Assembly: GCF_001298735.1 (NCBI RefSeq)
Contig: NZ_CYSP01000002.1
Span: 186,001-250,000 of the forward strand
DNA length: 64,000 bases
Source of the DNA: Propionispora sp. 2/2-37
Lineage (GTDB): Bacteria > Bacillota > Negativicutes > Propionisporales > Propionisporaceae
Direction of reading: 5' to 3'
Positions 8,035-16,757 of this stretch are shown piece after piece. Positions within the stretch are counted from its first letter, which is position 1. Each line of letters begins with the position of its first letter. The position numbers were made by a program, and so were the translations under genes. Below the pieces are notes generated by a model. It saw nothing but the letters and a program-made list of their open reading frames with translations. It was not told where the DNA came from and made no database searches.

Positions 8035-8090
8035 TAAAAAGAAAAAGTATAGTTAAACACTATACTTTTAGCTAGTGTTTAACTATACTT
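8035..8090 (-). terminator. Terminator with two alternative stems after response regulator 2
   Basis: On the minus strand AAGTATAGTTAAACAC (8090-8075) pairs with GTGTTTAACTATACTT (8060-8045), followed by TTTCTTTTT. The 14-base loop is identical to that of the hairpin at 7013-7066, whereas the stem differs by paired changes (CGGCAC/GTGCCG against TAAACAC/GTGTTTA). Confidence 0.8.
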
Positions 8091-8112
8091 AGATCAACCT
8101 GGAAACGAATTA

Positions 8113-8772
8113 CTATGTATCTACCCGTTTATCTTTTGTCAAACCTTGTCGCGATGCGTGCGCAATCAATTGCGCACGGTTAGTCAAGTGCATCTTGGCG
8201 ATTATCTCCTTGACGTGATACTTTACCGTGGCTTCCTTCAAATCCAGCCGACTGGCAATCTCCTTGTAGGTCAAACCTTCGACCAGTAAATCCAAAACCT
8301 CTCTCTGCCGGTCGGTCAATTCCCGTTGTGCCCCGCTGATCTTGCCACCACTTTGCTTATGGCGGCTAATTTCCCGCAACATTCGCTCGACCAGGCCCGG
8401 CGCGAGCGGTGTTTCTCCCGTGGCCAGTCCTGTCAATTGCCGGATAAAGCTTTTAGGCTCCATATCCTTTAACAGGTAGCCCGAAGCTCCCGCCTGAACC
8501 GCCGCAAAAAGGCTCTCTTCATCCTCCTTGGCAGTGAGCATTACGATTTTTACTTCAGGATACTCTTTTTTGATCATTTGTGTAGTCTGTATTCCATCAT
8601 ACCCTTCCAACTGGATATCCATTAATATCAGGTCCGGCTTCAGCATCGCAAATTGATTCAAGGCTTCAGCCCCATTCCGGGCAGTCCCTACAACTTCAAT
8701 GCCGTTGGCCATAAGAAAATTCCGCAATCCCTCCAGGACCAAAGCCTGATCATCCACCAACAGCGTTTTCAA
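8113..8772 (-). CDS. NarL/LuxR-family response regulator 2
   Basis: About 219 residues from a TTG start at 8772 with AAGGTGG six bases upstream. The open frame extends to 8889, but that extension is the out-of-frame end of the kinase remnant and should not be part of the protein. The receiver domain has LLVDDQALVL, DLILMDIQL, IVMLTAKED and GYLLKDMEP; the HTH has LTDRQREVLDLLVEGLTYKEI. It is a close paralogue of response regulator 1, with the same layout of upstream kinase remnant and downstream hairpin, so the pair arose by tandem duplication. The HTH regions are nearly identical, so both probably bind the same DNA site. All key receiver residues are intact although both kinases are lost. Confidence 0.9.
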   Translation of the reverse strand: MKTLLVDDQALVLEGLRNFLMANGIEVVGTARNGAEALNQFAMLKPDLILMDIQLEGYDGIQTTQMIKKEYPEVKIVMLTAKEDEESLFAAVQAGASGYLLKDMEPKSFIRQLTGLATGETPLAPGLVERMLREISRHKQSGGKISGAQRELTDRQREVLDLLVEGLTYKEIASRLDLKEATVKYHVKEIIAKMHLTNRAQLIAHASRQGLTKDKRVDT

Positions 8773-8798
8773 TGTTTTCCACCTTACTTTCCATCTAG

Positions 8799-9058
8799 TT
8801 AAGAAAAATTGACTATCACTCTTATTCCTTCGCCTAGTTTTGATTCTAGCTGCAGGCGTCCCCCTGCTTTCTGAGCCTGTTTTGGTCATGATTTGCAGTC
8901 CAGGTATCCTCTCCCTTCAGAGAATACCTATCTGTCCCGCAGCCATCATCCTCAACAATGGCTATTATCTGCTGGTCTAGCTTTTTGATTATAATTTTCT
9001 TTGCCGGGCTTAGGCTATTCCTGATTACCCCAATCATGCCACACACTTCACTTAACAA
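8799..9058 (-). pseudogene. Remnant of a histidine kinase ATPase domain (partner of response regulator 2)
   Basis: Readable pieces on the minus strand are IRNSLSPAKKIIIKKLDQQ plus IIAIVEDDGCG (N box and G1 region), GLQIMTKTGS in a second frame, and AGGRLQLESKLGEGIRVIVN then FS-stop in a third, ending at 8799. These correspond to the pieces of the remnant at 7743-7946. The frameshifts are not at the same places in the two copies, so the two kinases seem to have decayed separately. The stop is 27 bases before the TTG of response regulator 2. A 70-residue frame here (8846-9058) is part of the remnant, not a gene. Confidence 0.7.
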
Positions 9059-9170
9059 GAAATTTAACTAAATTATTCTTGTTTGCCATGACTCAATAGC
9101 CTGTCGGTAGTGACAACAACATGACTGGATAAGATTGTCCTATGTTAGTTCGCAATGGCCCCCCTGTTAT

Positions 9171-9506
9171 CGGTATTCAAATTGTCGATTGTCTTCATCA
9201 CCTGTCCAGTTGTTCCCAATCTCAATCCGCCAGCCGGTATTCGTAACTCCAAGTTAAGGTAATCCCATAGCTGCAAACAACCATTGGTGCAGCCTCTCCC
9301 CCATTAATTCATCTAAAATGGACACTTCCGCTTGGAAGAACTTCCTGCCATCGATATTCAAATCGACGACTATCGCCTGTTCGGCCCTAATTTCTCAGTC
9401 TGCCAGCCTCTATTCGCAGCCCAAGATTAAGATAAATTCTATAACTGCACATAACCGGCATGCAGTTTCTCCCCCATATGTTCCCTGCTCGCCCAAGATG
9501 GACGGC
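9171..9506. repeat. Diverged direct duplication of about 155 bp in a gene-free stretch
   Basis: Positions 9171-9327 and 9351-9506 align over their length: both begin with a TATTCAAAT segment, share (C/T)GCCAGCC in the middle, TCTCCCCCAT near the end and A(A/G)ATGGAC at the end. The stretch 9059-9815 around it contains no gene I can support; short frames such as 9526-9717 have no recognisable sequence. It may be the remains of duplicated coding DNA from the lost kinases or of another gene. Confidence 0.5.
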
Positions 9507-9815
9507 ATTTTTTATTTTCAGTATTTTACCTGCTTCTATTTCTTACGTGCAATGCCCTTAGACACGTAACCTTTCTCTCGGTGGCCCCCATATGCAATAA
9601 AATTACACCCACTTGCCAATAACCACTACCTTCAGGAATTCCCACACCACTTCTATTGAATCCGGGGCCGGAATTACCGCCAGCTTCGGCACTGGCCAGA
9701 CCAAGCAATTGCCTCAAGGTTACCGTCTATAAAAGGCGTCAACCTGCTGCAATAGTATAATTTTACCATTAAAGGAAATTAATTTCTAGTATTTTTGTCA
9801 ACTTACCTACAATGC

Positions 9816-9848
9816 AAAAAAGCGACCCTTCATGAAAAAGGCCGCTCA
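9816..9848 (-). terminator. Rho-independent terminator after cpsB
   Basis: On the minus strand AGCGGCC pairs with GGTCGCT (one G-U pair) across a TTTTTCATGAAG loop, followed by TTTTTT. It lies 15-45 bases downstream of the cpsB stop codon. Confidence 0.8.
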
Positions 9849-9863
9849 TTTATATTTAATCGT

Positions 9864-10658
9864 TTATCCCCATAACATCCGAAACATTTTTGTTATGGCT
9901 CCGGGTTTATGTGACTGGTCCGCAAGCTTTATTTCCGGTATGTCCACATCCCGGCTATGAATCATATTAGCAGGATTATGCCTGGTTAACCTGGCTACGT
10001 TTTCCTGACCCACTATGCTGCCAATCTTTTGCCGTACTTCCCCAAGCCGGGGATTGCGGGTATGGGCACTATGGGCGTCTGAGCCGATACAATGCACCAT
10101 ATTGCTTTTTAGCAGCAGTTCCGCCGTTTCCATTGCTTTTTTCCCAAAACGTCCGGTAATACTGGCTCCATTTACCTGAACTAATACACCGGCACGAATC
10201 CATTCCGCCAGCCTGTTAGGATTACCGGCAATCCGCGGATGCCGTTCCGGGTGGGCCAGGATTGGCGTTATTCCACGGGTTTGCAGTCTAAAAAAAAACT
10301 CTTCCGTAAATGAAGGAATTTCCATAGCCGGCAGTTCCACCAGAAGATACCGCCCGCCATTGATACAATAAGGACCCGGACCTTGAATTTCTTTCAGGAT
10401 ATCCATATAGACGGCTACTTCCCCGCCGGGATAAATCTCGATTGACAGACCTTCCTGCTCCGCCGCTTGTTTCACTTGCTCACATCCGGCAATAATCCGC
10501 TCCCAGGAAGGCAGCCACTTTCCCTCAATAACATGGGGTGTAGCGACAATATGCCGTGTACCGCTCTCCTGTGCCATCCTAAGCATAGTCAGCGACGTAT
10601 CCAGGTCTTTGGCACCATCGTCAATTCCAGACAGAATATGGCTGTGCATATCAAACAT
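9864..10658 (-). CDS. cpsB: PHP-family tyrosine phosphatase CpsB/YwqE
   Basis: A 264-residue metal-dependent phosphotyrosine phosphatase that removes phosphate from the tyrosine tail of CpsD-type kinases. The PHP domain begins MFDMHSHILSGIDDGAKD, with the metal-binding His-x-His, and continues with ATPHVIEG, GGEVAVY, PILAHPERHPRI and IGSDAHSAH, all family metal-ligand motifs. Start at 10658 has GGAAGGG upstream. It is separated from the kinase it should act on (3782-4453) by the regulator region, and lies 29 bases after rmlD, with which it is probably transcribed. Confidence 0.93.
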   Translation of the reverse strand: MFDMHSHILSGIDDGAKDLDTSLTMLRMAQESGTRHIVATPHVIEGKWLPSWERIIAGCEQVKQAAEQEGLSIEIYPGGEVAVYMDILKEIQGPGPYCINGGRYLLVELPAMEIPSFTEEFFFRLQTRGITPILAHPERHPRIAGNPNRLAEWIRAGVLVQVNGASITGRFGKKAMETAELLLKSNMVHCIGSDAHSAHTRNPRLGEVRQKIGSIVGQENVARLTRHNPANMIHSRDVDIPEIKLADQSHKPGAITKMFRMLWG

Positions 10659-10687
10659 AGCTTGTCCCTTCCCTTACAGCTTTCTGC

Positions 10688-11521
10688 TCACTTTATATAC
10701 TCTTTTAATGCTGTTTGCCACTCCCGCATCGGGTCTCCCACCGTCATACGCAGCATATAATTATCCAGTACCGAATAAGCGGGACGTTTGGCCGGACGCG
10801 GAAATTCACCGGTAGCCACCGGAACAATCTTTACCTGCTTTCCTGTCTGGCGGAAAATCTCGCAGGCAAAATCGTACCAGGAGCACTGCCCCTGACAGGT
10901 AGCATGATAGGTACCATAGGAATCACTTTCCAGAAGCTGAAAAATAGCTTTTGCCAATTCCACCGTCGAAGTCGGTGTTCCTATTTGATCATGCACAATC
11001 CTTAGCGTATCCTGCTGCCTCGCCAGCCGCAGCATCGTCCGCACAAAATTGTTGCCTTCGCCATACAGCCAGGCGGTTCGCACAATGTAGTGACGTCCTA
11101 GAATCCGTCGTACCATTTCTTCGCCCTGCCACTTGGTACGGCCGTATACGGTCTGAGGGTTCACAGCATCGAACTCACGGTATACGTCCCGTTTTTCCCC
11201 ATCGAAAACATAATCGGTGCTGACATATACCATCCGGCCCCCGGTTTCCAGGCAGCCGGCGGCTACATTCTGCGCCCCCACCACATTAACCCGGAAGGCT
11301 CCGTCCTCATCCGACTCAGCTCCATCCACATTGGTATAGGCTGCACAATGAATAACGGCATCCGGTTTGACCTCCCGCATAAAAGAGGAAACCTGTGATG
11401 TGTTGGTTATATCCAACTTATCCCTGCCAGCCAGAACGAGATCGTGTTGTATGCCTTGCCTGGCTACCTCACGCCCTAGCTGACCATTAGCTCCCGTTAT
11501 TAATATTCTCATTAACATCAT
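10688..11521 (-). CDS. rmlD: dTDP-4-dehydrorhamnose reductase RmlD
   Basis: Last step of dTDP-L-rhamnose synthesis: NAD(P)H-dependent reduction of dTDP-4-keto-L-rhamnose. A Rossmann fold SDR with ILITGANGQLGREVA at the N terminus, STDYVFDGEK near residue 100 and the catalytic Y-x3-K in VYGRTKWQGE. I place the start at one of two adjacent ATGs (11521 or 11518), which follow GAAGGG at good spacing, instead of the longer frame from 11542. A hairpin separates it from rmlC. Together with rmlC, rmlA and rmlB upstream it makes a complete rhamnose set. Confidence 0.93.
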   Translation of the reverse strand: MMLMRILITGANGQLGREVARQGIQHDLVLAGRDKLDITNTSQVSSFMREVKPDAVIHCAAYTNVDGAESDEDGAFRVNVVGAQNVAAGCLETGGRMVYVSTDYVFDGEKRDVYREFDAVNPQTVYGRTKWQGEEMVRRILGRHYIVRTAWLYGEGNNFVRTMLRLARQQDTLRIVHDQIGTPTSTVELAKAIFQLLESDSYGTYHATCQGQCSWYDFACEIFRQTGKQVKIVPVATGEFPRPAKRPAYSVLDNYMLRMTVGDPMREWQTALKEYIK

Positions 11522-11577
11522 CTGCCCTTCAAATACATCCATATCATACCATACGATAGAAATATCTACAAATATGT

Positions 11578-11603
11578 AAAGAGATGGTTTTTACCATCTC
11601 TTT
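11578..11603 (-). terminator. Hairpin between rmlC and rmlD
   Basis: A perfect 11-base inverted repeat, AAAGAGATGGT / ACCATCTCTTT with a 4-base loop, begins at the last base of the rmlC stop codon. The following sequence on the minus strand (ACATATTTG) is only moderately U-rich, so it may attenuate transcription into rmlD or stabilise the upstream mRNA rather than end it fully. Confidence 0.5.
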
Positions 11604-12160
11604 CATTTTCCATACAAAGGAAGTCTGTCAGGTTTTACATCTTTTAACTGCGGATATACTTTATCCTTATCTGAAAGTATTACTTCCTGCAAAGGCCACT
11701 CGATTCCAACCTCCGGATCATTCCAAAGAATACCGCCTTCCGCTGCCGGATTGTACAAACCGGTACATTTATAGGTAAAATAAACTGTATCACTCATAAC
11801 ACAAAAACCATGGGCAAATCCAGGCGGGACCCACAACTGGCGATGATTTTCACCGGACAGATGCACCCCTACCCATTCACCAAAGGTAGGTGAACCCCTT
11901 CGTATATCTACGGCTACATCGAAAACTTCCCCCTGTACCACCGATACCAGTTTCCCTTGCGTATTAGGATTTTGATAATGCAGCCCTCGCAGTACTCCAC
12001 GCGTAGAAAATGATAGATTATCCTGTACAAACGGCTCTTTAATACCAATGTCTTCATAACGCATCCTTTGCCAGGTTTCCTGAAAAAATCCACGGGCATC
12101 ACCGAAGACCTTGGGTTCAATAATAAACACTTCCGGAAGCTTAGTTTCTATTACCCTCAT
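11603..12160 (-). CDS. rmlC: dTDP-4-dehydrorhamnose 3,5-epimerase RmlC
   Basis: A 185-residue cupin enzyme that epimerises dTDP-4-keto-6-deoxyglucose at C3 and C5. Typical motifs are GFFQETWQ, VQDNLSFSTRGVLRGLHYQN (catalytic His in LRGLHYQ), GEVFDVAVDIRRGSPTFG and WVPPGFAHGFCVMSD. The length is normal for the family. The start codon follows the rmlA stop by 2 bases, so the two are translationally linked. Confidence 0.95.
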   Translation of the reverse strand: MRVIETKLPEVFIIEPKVFGDARGFFQETWQRMRYEDIGIKEPFVQDNLSFSTRGVLRGLHYQNPNTQGKLVSVVQGEVFDVAVDIRRGSPTFGEWVGVHLSGENHRQLWVPPGFAHGFCVMSDTVYFTYKCTGLYNPAAEGGILWNDPEVGIEWPLQEVILSDKDKVYPQLKDVKPDRLPLYGK

Positions 12161-12162
12161 GC

Positions 12163-13071
12163 CTACCTATTCACTCCTAATTGTGGCGATACTATCACTT
12201 CTTCAGACAGTTCCAAGAGGTATTTGCCATAACTGTTTTTCTTCATTAAATCTCCTAATCTTTGAAGCTCACTTCGAGAGATATAGCCCATCCGATAGGC
12301 TATTTCCTCCGGGCAGGCTACCATCAAGCCTTGCCGTTCCTGAACTGTAGAAATATAGTTTGCTGCCTGCAGAAGAGACTCATGCGTTCCGGTGTCCAAC
12401 CAGGCAAACCCCCGTCCCAGGATTTCCACCCGAAGCGTTCTCGCTTCCAAGTATAAACGGTTTAAATCGGTAATCTCCAGTTCGCCTCTGGCTGATGGCT
12501 TTAACATTTTGGCATATTCTACGACCTTATGATCATAAAAATAAAGCCCGGTTACTGCGTAACTGGATTTAGGCTGAGACGGTTTTTCTTCCAGACTGAC
12601 AGCCTGTCCGACAGCATCAAACTCTACAACGCCATAACGCTCAGGATCTTTCACCCAGTAAGCAAATATCGTGGCTCCACTATCCTTGCAGGCCGCAGCC
12701 TGCAAGATCTGACTGAAGCTATATCCAAAAAAAATATTATCCCCTAAAATAAGGGCACAACTATCATCGCCAATAAAGTTTTCACCAATGATAAAAGCCT
12801 GCGCCAACCCATCGGGACTAGGCTGCACAGCATAGGATAAAGTAATGCCCCATTGTTCGCCAGTACCTAAAAGCTGATAAAAGCTCTCCCTATCCTCCGG
12901 TGTTGTAATAATCAAGATATCCCGTATACCTGCCAGCATCAAGGTGGTTAAGGGATAGTAAATCATAGGTTTATCATATACCGGCATGAGTTGTTTACTC
13001 AAGGCTTTGGTAATTGGATAAAGACGGGTACCTGAGCCACCAGCTAAGATTATGCCTTTTCTTACTGCCAA
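12163..13071 (-). CDS. rmlA: Glucose-1-phosphate thymidylyltransferase RmlA
   Basis: A 302-residue nucleotidyltransferase making dTDP-glucose from dTTP and glucose-1-phosphate, the entry to dTDP-rhamnose. The signature [19 protein letters not shown] lies at residues 5-23; [18 protein letters not shown] and [14 protein letters not shown] follow. The start is a TTG at 13071 with GGGGGAAG upstream. It lies 12 bases after rmlB. Confidence 0.95.
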   Translation of the reverse strand: MAVRKGIILAGGSGTRLYPITKALSKQLMPVYDKPMIYYPLTTLMLAGIRDILIITTPEDRESFYQLLGTGEQWGITLSYAVQPSPDGLAQAFIIGENFIGDDSCALILGDNIFFGYSFSQILQAAACKDSGATIFAYWVKDPERYGVVEFDAVGQAVSLEEKPSQPKSSYAVTGLYFYDHKVVEYAKMLKPSARGELEITDLNRLYLEARTLRVEILGRGFAWLDTGTHESLLQAANYISTVQERQGLMVACPEEIAYRMGYISRSELQRLGDLMKKNSYGKYLLELSEEVIVSPQLGVNR

Positions 13072-13083
13072 CTTTCTTCCCCC

Positions 13084-14139
13084 TTATTCTCCAGTTCCTA
13101 GCCGTTCCCGCCGGTAACTTCCATCCGCAACCCGGCGGCACCATTCCAGGTTATTAAGGTACCAGTCGACCGTTTTAATAATCCCGGTCTCAAAGGTTTC
13201 CTGTGGCACCCAGCCTAGTTTTCGCTGTATTTTCGAAGCATCAATCGCATAGCGTTGATCATGGCCGGGACGATCTTTTACAAAGGCAATCTGCTCACGA
13301 TAGGACTTACCGTCACTGCGTGGTTTTTTTTGATCTAAAATATCACATAATGTATGAACAATACTAATATTTGTCTTTTCATTATGTCCGCCGATATTGT
13401 ATTTCTCCCCCGGCACTCCGTTTTCTAAGACAGTCAAAATGGCACGGCAATGATCCTCAACATATAGCCAATCACGCACATTCCGGCCGGTGCCGTAAAC
13501 CGGCAACGGCTTTCCTTCCAGTGCGTTTAAAATCATGAGTGGAATGAGTTTTTCCGGGAATTGATAGGGTCCGTAATTATTGGAGCAGTTCGTTATTAAT
13601 ACCGGCAATCCATAGGTATGGTAATAAGCGCGGACTAAGTGGTCAGAAGAAGCCTTGGATGCTGAATAAGGCGAATTGGGTGCATAGGGGGTTTCTTCAG
13701 TAAAATAACCTGTATCTCCTAAAGTACCATATACTTCATCCGTTGAAACGTGCAGAAAGCGGAATTTAGATTTTTCTTCTTCGTTCAATTGCCGCCAGTA
13801 TTTTCTGGCAGCTTCCAACAACGCGAAAGTCCCGTTGATATTGGTTTCAATAAAAGCGTTCGGACTGTCTATCGAACGATCAACATGAGATTCGGCTGCA
13901 AAATGAACAATTGCACTGAAAGAACATTGCATAAGTTTCTTTGAAACAAATTGTAAATTACAAATATCGCCTTGAACAAATTCATAACTGGAATTATTTT
14001 TTATATCTTTTAATGAATCAAGATTTCCCGCATAAGTCAGTTTATCAAAATTAACAATATTTATATCTTTTTGCAGAGCTATACGGATAAAATTACTGCC
14101 AATAAAACCTGCGCCACCGGTGACTAATATAGTATTCAT
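13084..14139 (-). CDS. rmlB: dTDP-glucose 4,6-dehydratase RmlB
   Basis: A 351-residue NAD-dependent SDR enzyme converting dTDP-glucose to dTDP-4-keto-6-deoxyglucose. Visible motifs are [16 protein letters not shown] at the N terminus, [25 protein letters not shown] and the catalytic Y-x3-K in [10 protein letters not shown]. The start at 14139 has GGAGGAG upstream. It is the first of the rml genes in transcription order; a 118-base gap separates it from the AT-rich glycosyltransferase gene upstream, leaving room for a promoter. Confidence 0.95.
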   Translation of the reverse strand: MNTILVTGGAGFIGSNFIRIALQKDINIVNFDKLTYAGNLDSLKDIKNNSSYEFVQGDICNLQFVSKKLMQCSFSAIVHFAAESHVDRSIDSPNAFIETNINGTFALLEAARKYWRQLNEEEKSKFRFLHVSTDEVYGTLGDTGYFTEETPYAPNSPYSASKASSDHLVRAYYHTYGLPVLITNCSNNYGPYQFPEKLIPLMILNALEGKPLPVYGTGRNVRDWLYVEDHCRAILTVLENGVPGEKYNIGGHNEKTNISIVHTLCDILDQKKPRSDGKSYREQIAFVKDRPGHDQRYAIDASKIQRKLGWVPQETFETGIIKTVDWYLNNLEWCRRVADGSYRRERLGTGE

Positions 14140-14257
14140 ATCTCCTCCACAATTCGGTCATAGCAATAGAAGTATCTCAATTCAAAAACAAATAATTTAT
14201 TTCTGTGAAATTCATCGCTTTCTTTATTTTGGAAATAGCTTTTACTAGATTACTTCA

Positions 14258-16732
14258 TTAATCTTCCAACATTAAATCAATTAAATTTTCATATTCCGCT
14301 TTAAACTTTTCATTGCCAAAATAATTATTGTATACTTTCCTATTCAATTCTTTCAACTGATTTATATCTGCAGATAGAATCTTTTTTGCAGTTTGCCGAT
14401 AATCATGTTCATGGAAAATAATATTATCTTCTTTATTAAATTCTATATTTCCCCCAATGTTTGATAATACGATTGCTAACCCTTTATTCATAGCTTCTAA
14501 TGTCGCCAAATCGAAAATAGAAATTCTGTGCAACATAATATAGACATCCGCAATCTCTTGTAAATATTGAACTTGTAAAAAGGAACATTGTTTTATATAA
14601 ATAAATTTAAAATTATCAAATTCTTTTTCTAATCTCCTGCTGTATTCCAAAACTTTCTCTGAAAGAGGTCCTTTCCCAACTACAATCCATCTTATCTTTT
14701 TCTTATATTCTAATTTAACGATTTCCGCTATAGCTTTAAACGACTGGTCTGTCCCCTTTGCATAAGTCATTGTCCCTACTGATAATAGAGTTAAATATTC
14801 ATTATCTCGTTCAATACCAGGAATTTTCTCCGGTAAAACTTCAGCATATAAAGTATTGTATAAAGTTGGTCCTAGTGCAACTTCACTCTCATTAATTATA
14901 TTATATTTACTGGAAAAATAATAATCTTTAGCACCTATACTTGGAAAACAAACATATACCGCGTGTTGCAAAGCATACTTCTCACACCTTTGAATAACTT
15001 TCTTTTCAAAGATAGACATTTCTTCTCCCAAGTTTATCTTTTCTTCCACTCTTGGTCCTTGCGAATGTAAAACAAGTGTATACTTTTTCTTTAAGAGGGC
15101 TAAACCAAAGGCTGTTGCATAATCATGGCATACATATATAGCATCTGTTTCATCTTTCGTTTTCTCTATAGTAAATGCAATCGCCGCAAATAGCATCAAT
15201 AGAAGAGTATTTTCCATAAAAAAATTCGGATATTTGTGTTGATTGTAATAAGAGTTCCTTCCCGTATGCCATATACCATCTCTTTCACTAAAGCAAAATT
15301 CCAATGCTAATCTTTTATACGAAGATCCCATAGTTTTTTTTAATGCTGATAATACAGCCCCAGCTCCTCCACGCCCGCCACTAGGCGCATATGGACGATA
15401 CGATATAAATTTAACCTTGTTAATCTTTCTAAGATCTTTTATATGATGACCTGCCAAAGATTTAAATTTATATAAAGCAAGTAAATCACTTATCTTTCTA
15501 AATCCTCTGGTTTTCATAAAAAAGTTACGATTTATATGATATACTACCTTTTTAATCAAACCTATATCTTCATTCGCAATTAATCGATTTGTATTGTCTT
15601 CTAAATGCCGTATTCTTTCATCTAAATGCTTTTCTACTATTCTTACAGCTGGATCTAAAGGTGTCTGGCTCCAATAATCATTAAATGCAGCTCTAATTTT
15701 ATTCGCTCTCGGCGGTAAAACAACATTGGGGCAATTTTCATTTACAGGAATCAAATCACTCAAAACATCTTTCCAAAAAATAGGATTTAAATATGCATCA
15801 TATATAGATAAATAAATATCATCTGAAAATGTGCAATTTTTATCATAATTATAATTTAAATATCGCTGATGAAATGCTTCGATTTCTTTTCCAAAATACA
15901 CCGACTCGTATAAAATACCGGAAGAAATTGCACATACTTTTTTAATATTATCATTAGAAATAATTCGATAAATATTATCATTTATAATTTTTATAAAATT
16001 AAACTTTTCTAAGAACTCATATACTTGTTGCAAATTTTTATTAAAAGGATGCGGCTTATAATATACGGTATTGTATTCTTCTCCCAGTCTTTCAATTTTA
16101 TCCTCATAATCAAATATACTTAGACATCTTCCCTGAGAGTAAAGTGCTCTATCCACATCAATTTGTCCAGCAATTAAAACTGAATTCTCATCAATATTAA
16201 CTGGCGCATGATCTGCAGCAGCTTTAAATAATCCTGCATAAACAAAAAATATATTATCATCAATTTGATATCTTTTCATTTTATCGAATAGACTTTTTGA
16301 GTTTGTAGCAAAACCATAAAAATTATCATCTAAAAACCTAATAGGATGAATAACTAAATCTATATAAGGAATATTTAGCAAATCATGGATCTTTTTTAAA
16401 ATCAGGGGAATTTCTAAATAGATAACTAAAGAATTTTTTATATAATCTCTATAATATTCTATCGCTTTTTCAGGAATATTTTCTAAATCTAATATTTCTA
16501 ACCATCCCATTGTATTAAATTCACTAATGCCACAGAGCTGATAAAAATATTCAACATTGAAATCAGTATGATCACAATTCAGTCTTTCAATTTTTATACT
16601 TGTAGCTTGTTGCAATTGCCAACATAAAAAATGAAAATATTTGTTAACTCTTGTATTATTAAAGACTTCTATCTTTTCATTTCTTATACTAGGTCTCAGT
16701 AAATCACTTGTTATAATTATTTTTTCAATCAT
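14258..16732 (-). CDS. Two-domain glycosyltransferase: KpsC-like (putative Kdo transferase) half fused to a GT4 half
   Basis: 824 residues. The C-terminal half (about 440-824) is a GT-B family 4 glycosyltransferase: GGRGGAGAVLSAL near 452, SVGTMTYAKGTDQSFKAI, VVGKGPL and IFDLATLEAMNKGLAIVLSN; the first Glu of the usual E-x7-E is Ser. The N-terminal half has VLIAGQIDVDRAL (about 185-197), YYKPHPF (224-230) and SSGILYESVYFGKEIEAF (270-287), which resemble the Q-x-x-D, K-x-H-P and C-terminal motifs of the KpsC/KpsS/LipB capsule Kdo transferase group. The O-antigen terminator WbbB of Raoultella/Klebsiella is a known case of such a domain in a multi-domain enzyme. A charged helical link (about 365-400) joins the halves. 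AT-rich codons suggest transfer. Function as a chain-capping enzyme is inference. Confidence 0.7.
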   Translation of the reverse strand: MIEKIIITSDLLRPSIRNEKIEVFNNTRVNKYFHFLCWQLQQATSIKIERLNCDHTDFNVEYFYQLCGISEFNTMGWLEILDLENIPEKAIEYYRDYIKNSLVIYLEIPLILKKIHDLLNIPYIDLVIHPIRFLDDNFYGFATNSKSLFDKMKRYQIDDNIFFVYAGLFKAAADHAPVNIDENSVLIAGQIDVDRALYSQGRCLSIFDYEDKIERLGEEYNTVYYKPHPFNKNLQQVYEFLEKFNFIKIINDNIYRIISNDNIKKVCAISSGILYESVYFGKEIEAFHQRYLNYNYDKNCTFSDDIYLSIYDAYLNPIFWKDVLSDLIPVNENCPNVVLPPRANKIRAAFNDYWSQTPLDPAVRIVEKHLDERIRHLEDNTNRLIANEDIGLIKKVVYHINRNFFMKTRGFRKISDLLALYKFKSLAGHHIKDLRKINKVKFISYRPYAPSGGRGGAGAVLSALKKTMGSSYKRLALEFCFSERDGIWHTGRNSYYNQHKYPNFFMENTLLLMLFAAIAFTIEKTKDETDAIYVCHDYATAFGLALLKKKYTLVLHSQGPRVEEKINLGEEMSIFEKKVIQRCEKYALQHAVYVCFPSIGAKDYYFSSKYNIINESEVALGPTLYNTLYAEVLPEKIPGIERDNEYLTLLSVGTMTYAKGTDQSFKAIAEIVKLEYKKKIRWIVVGKGPLSEKVLEYSRRLEKEFDNFKFIYIKQCSFLQVQYLQEIADVYIMLHRISIFDLATLEAMNKGLAIVLSNIGGNIEFNKEDNIIFHEHDYRQTAKKILSADINQLKELNRKVYNNYFGNEKFKAEYENLIDLMLED

Positions 16733-16757
16733 TATATCTCCTTTTCAAAAAGTAATT

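Noticed and set aside
8773-8889. N-terminal extension of response regulator 2 to 8889
   Set aside because: The extra residues are the out-of-frame end of the kinase remnant; the paralogue has no such extension and the ribosome site fits the TTG at 8772.
9526-9717. 63-residue minus-strand frame in the gap downstream of cpsB
   Set aside because: Gly-rich but without ribosome site or recognisable features; the region looks decayed.
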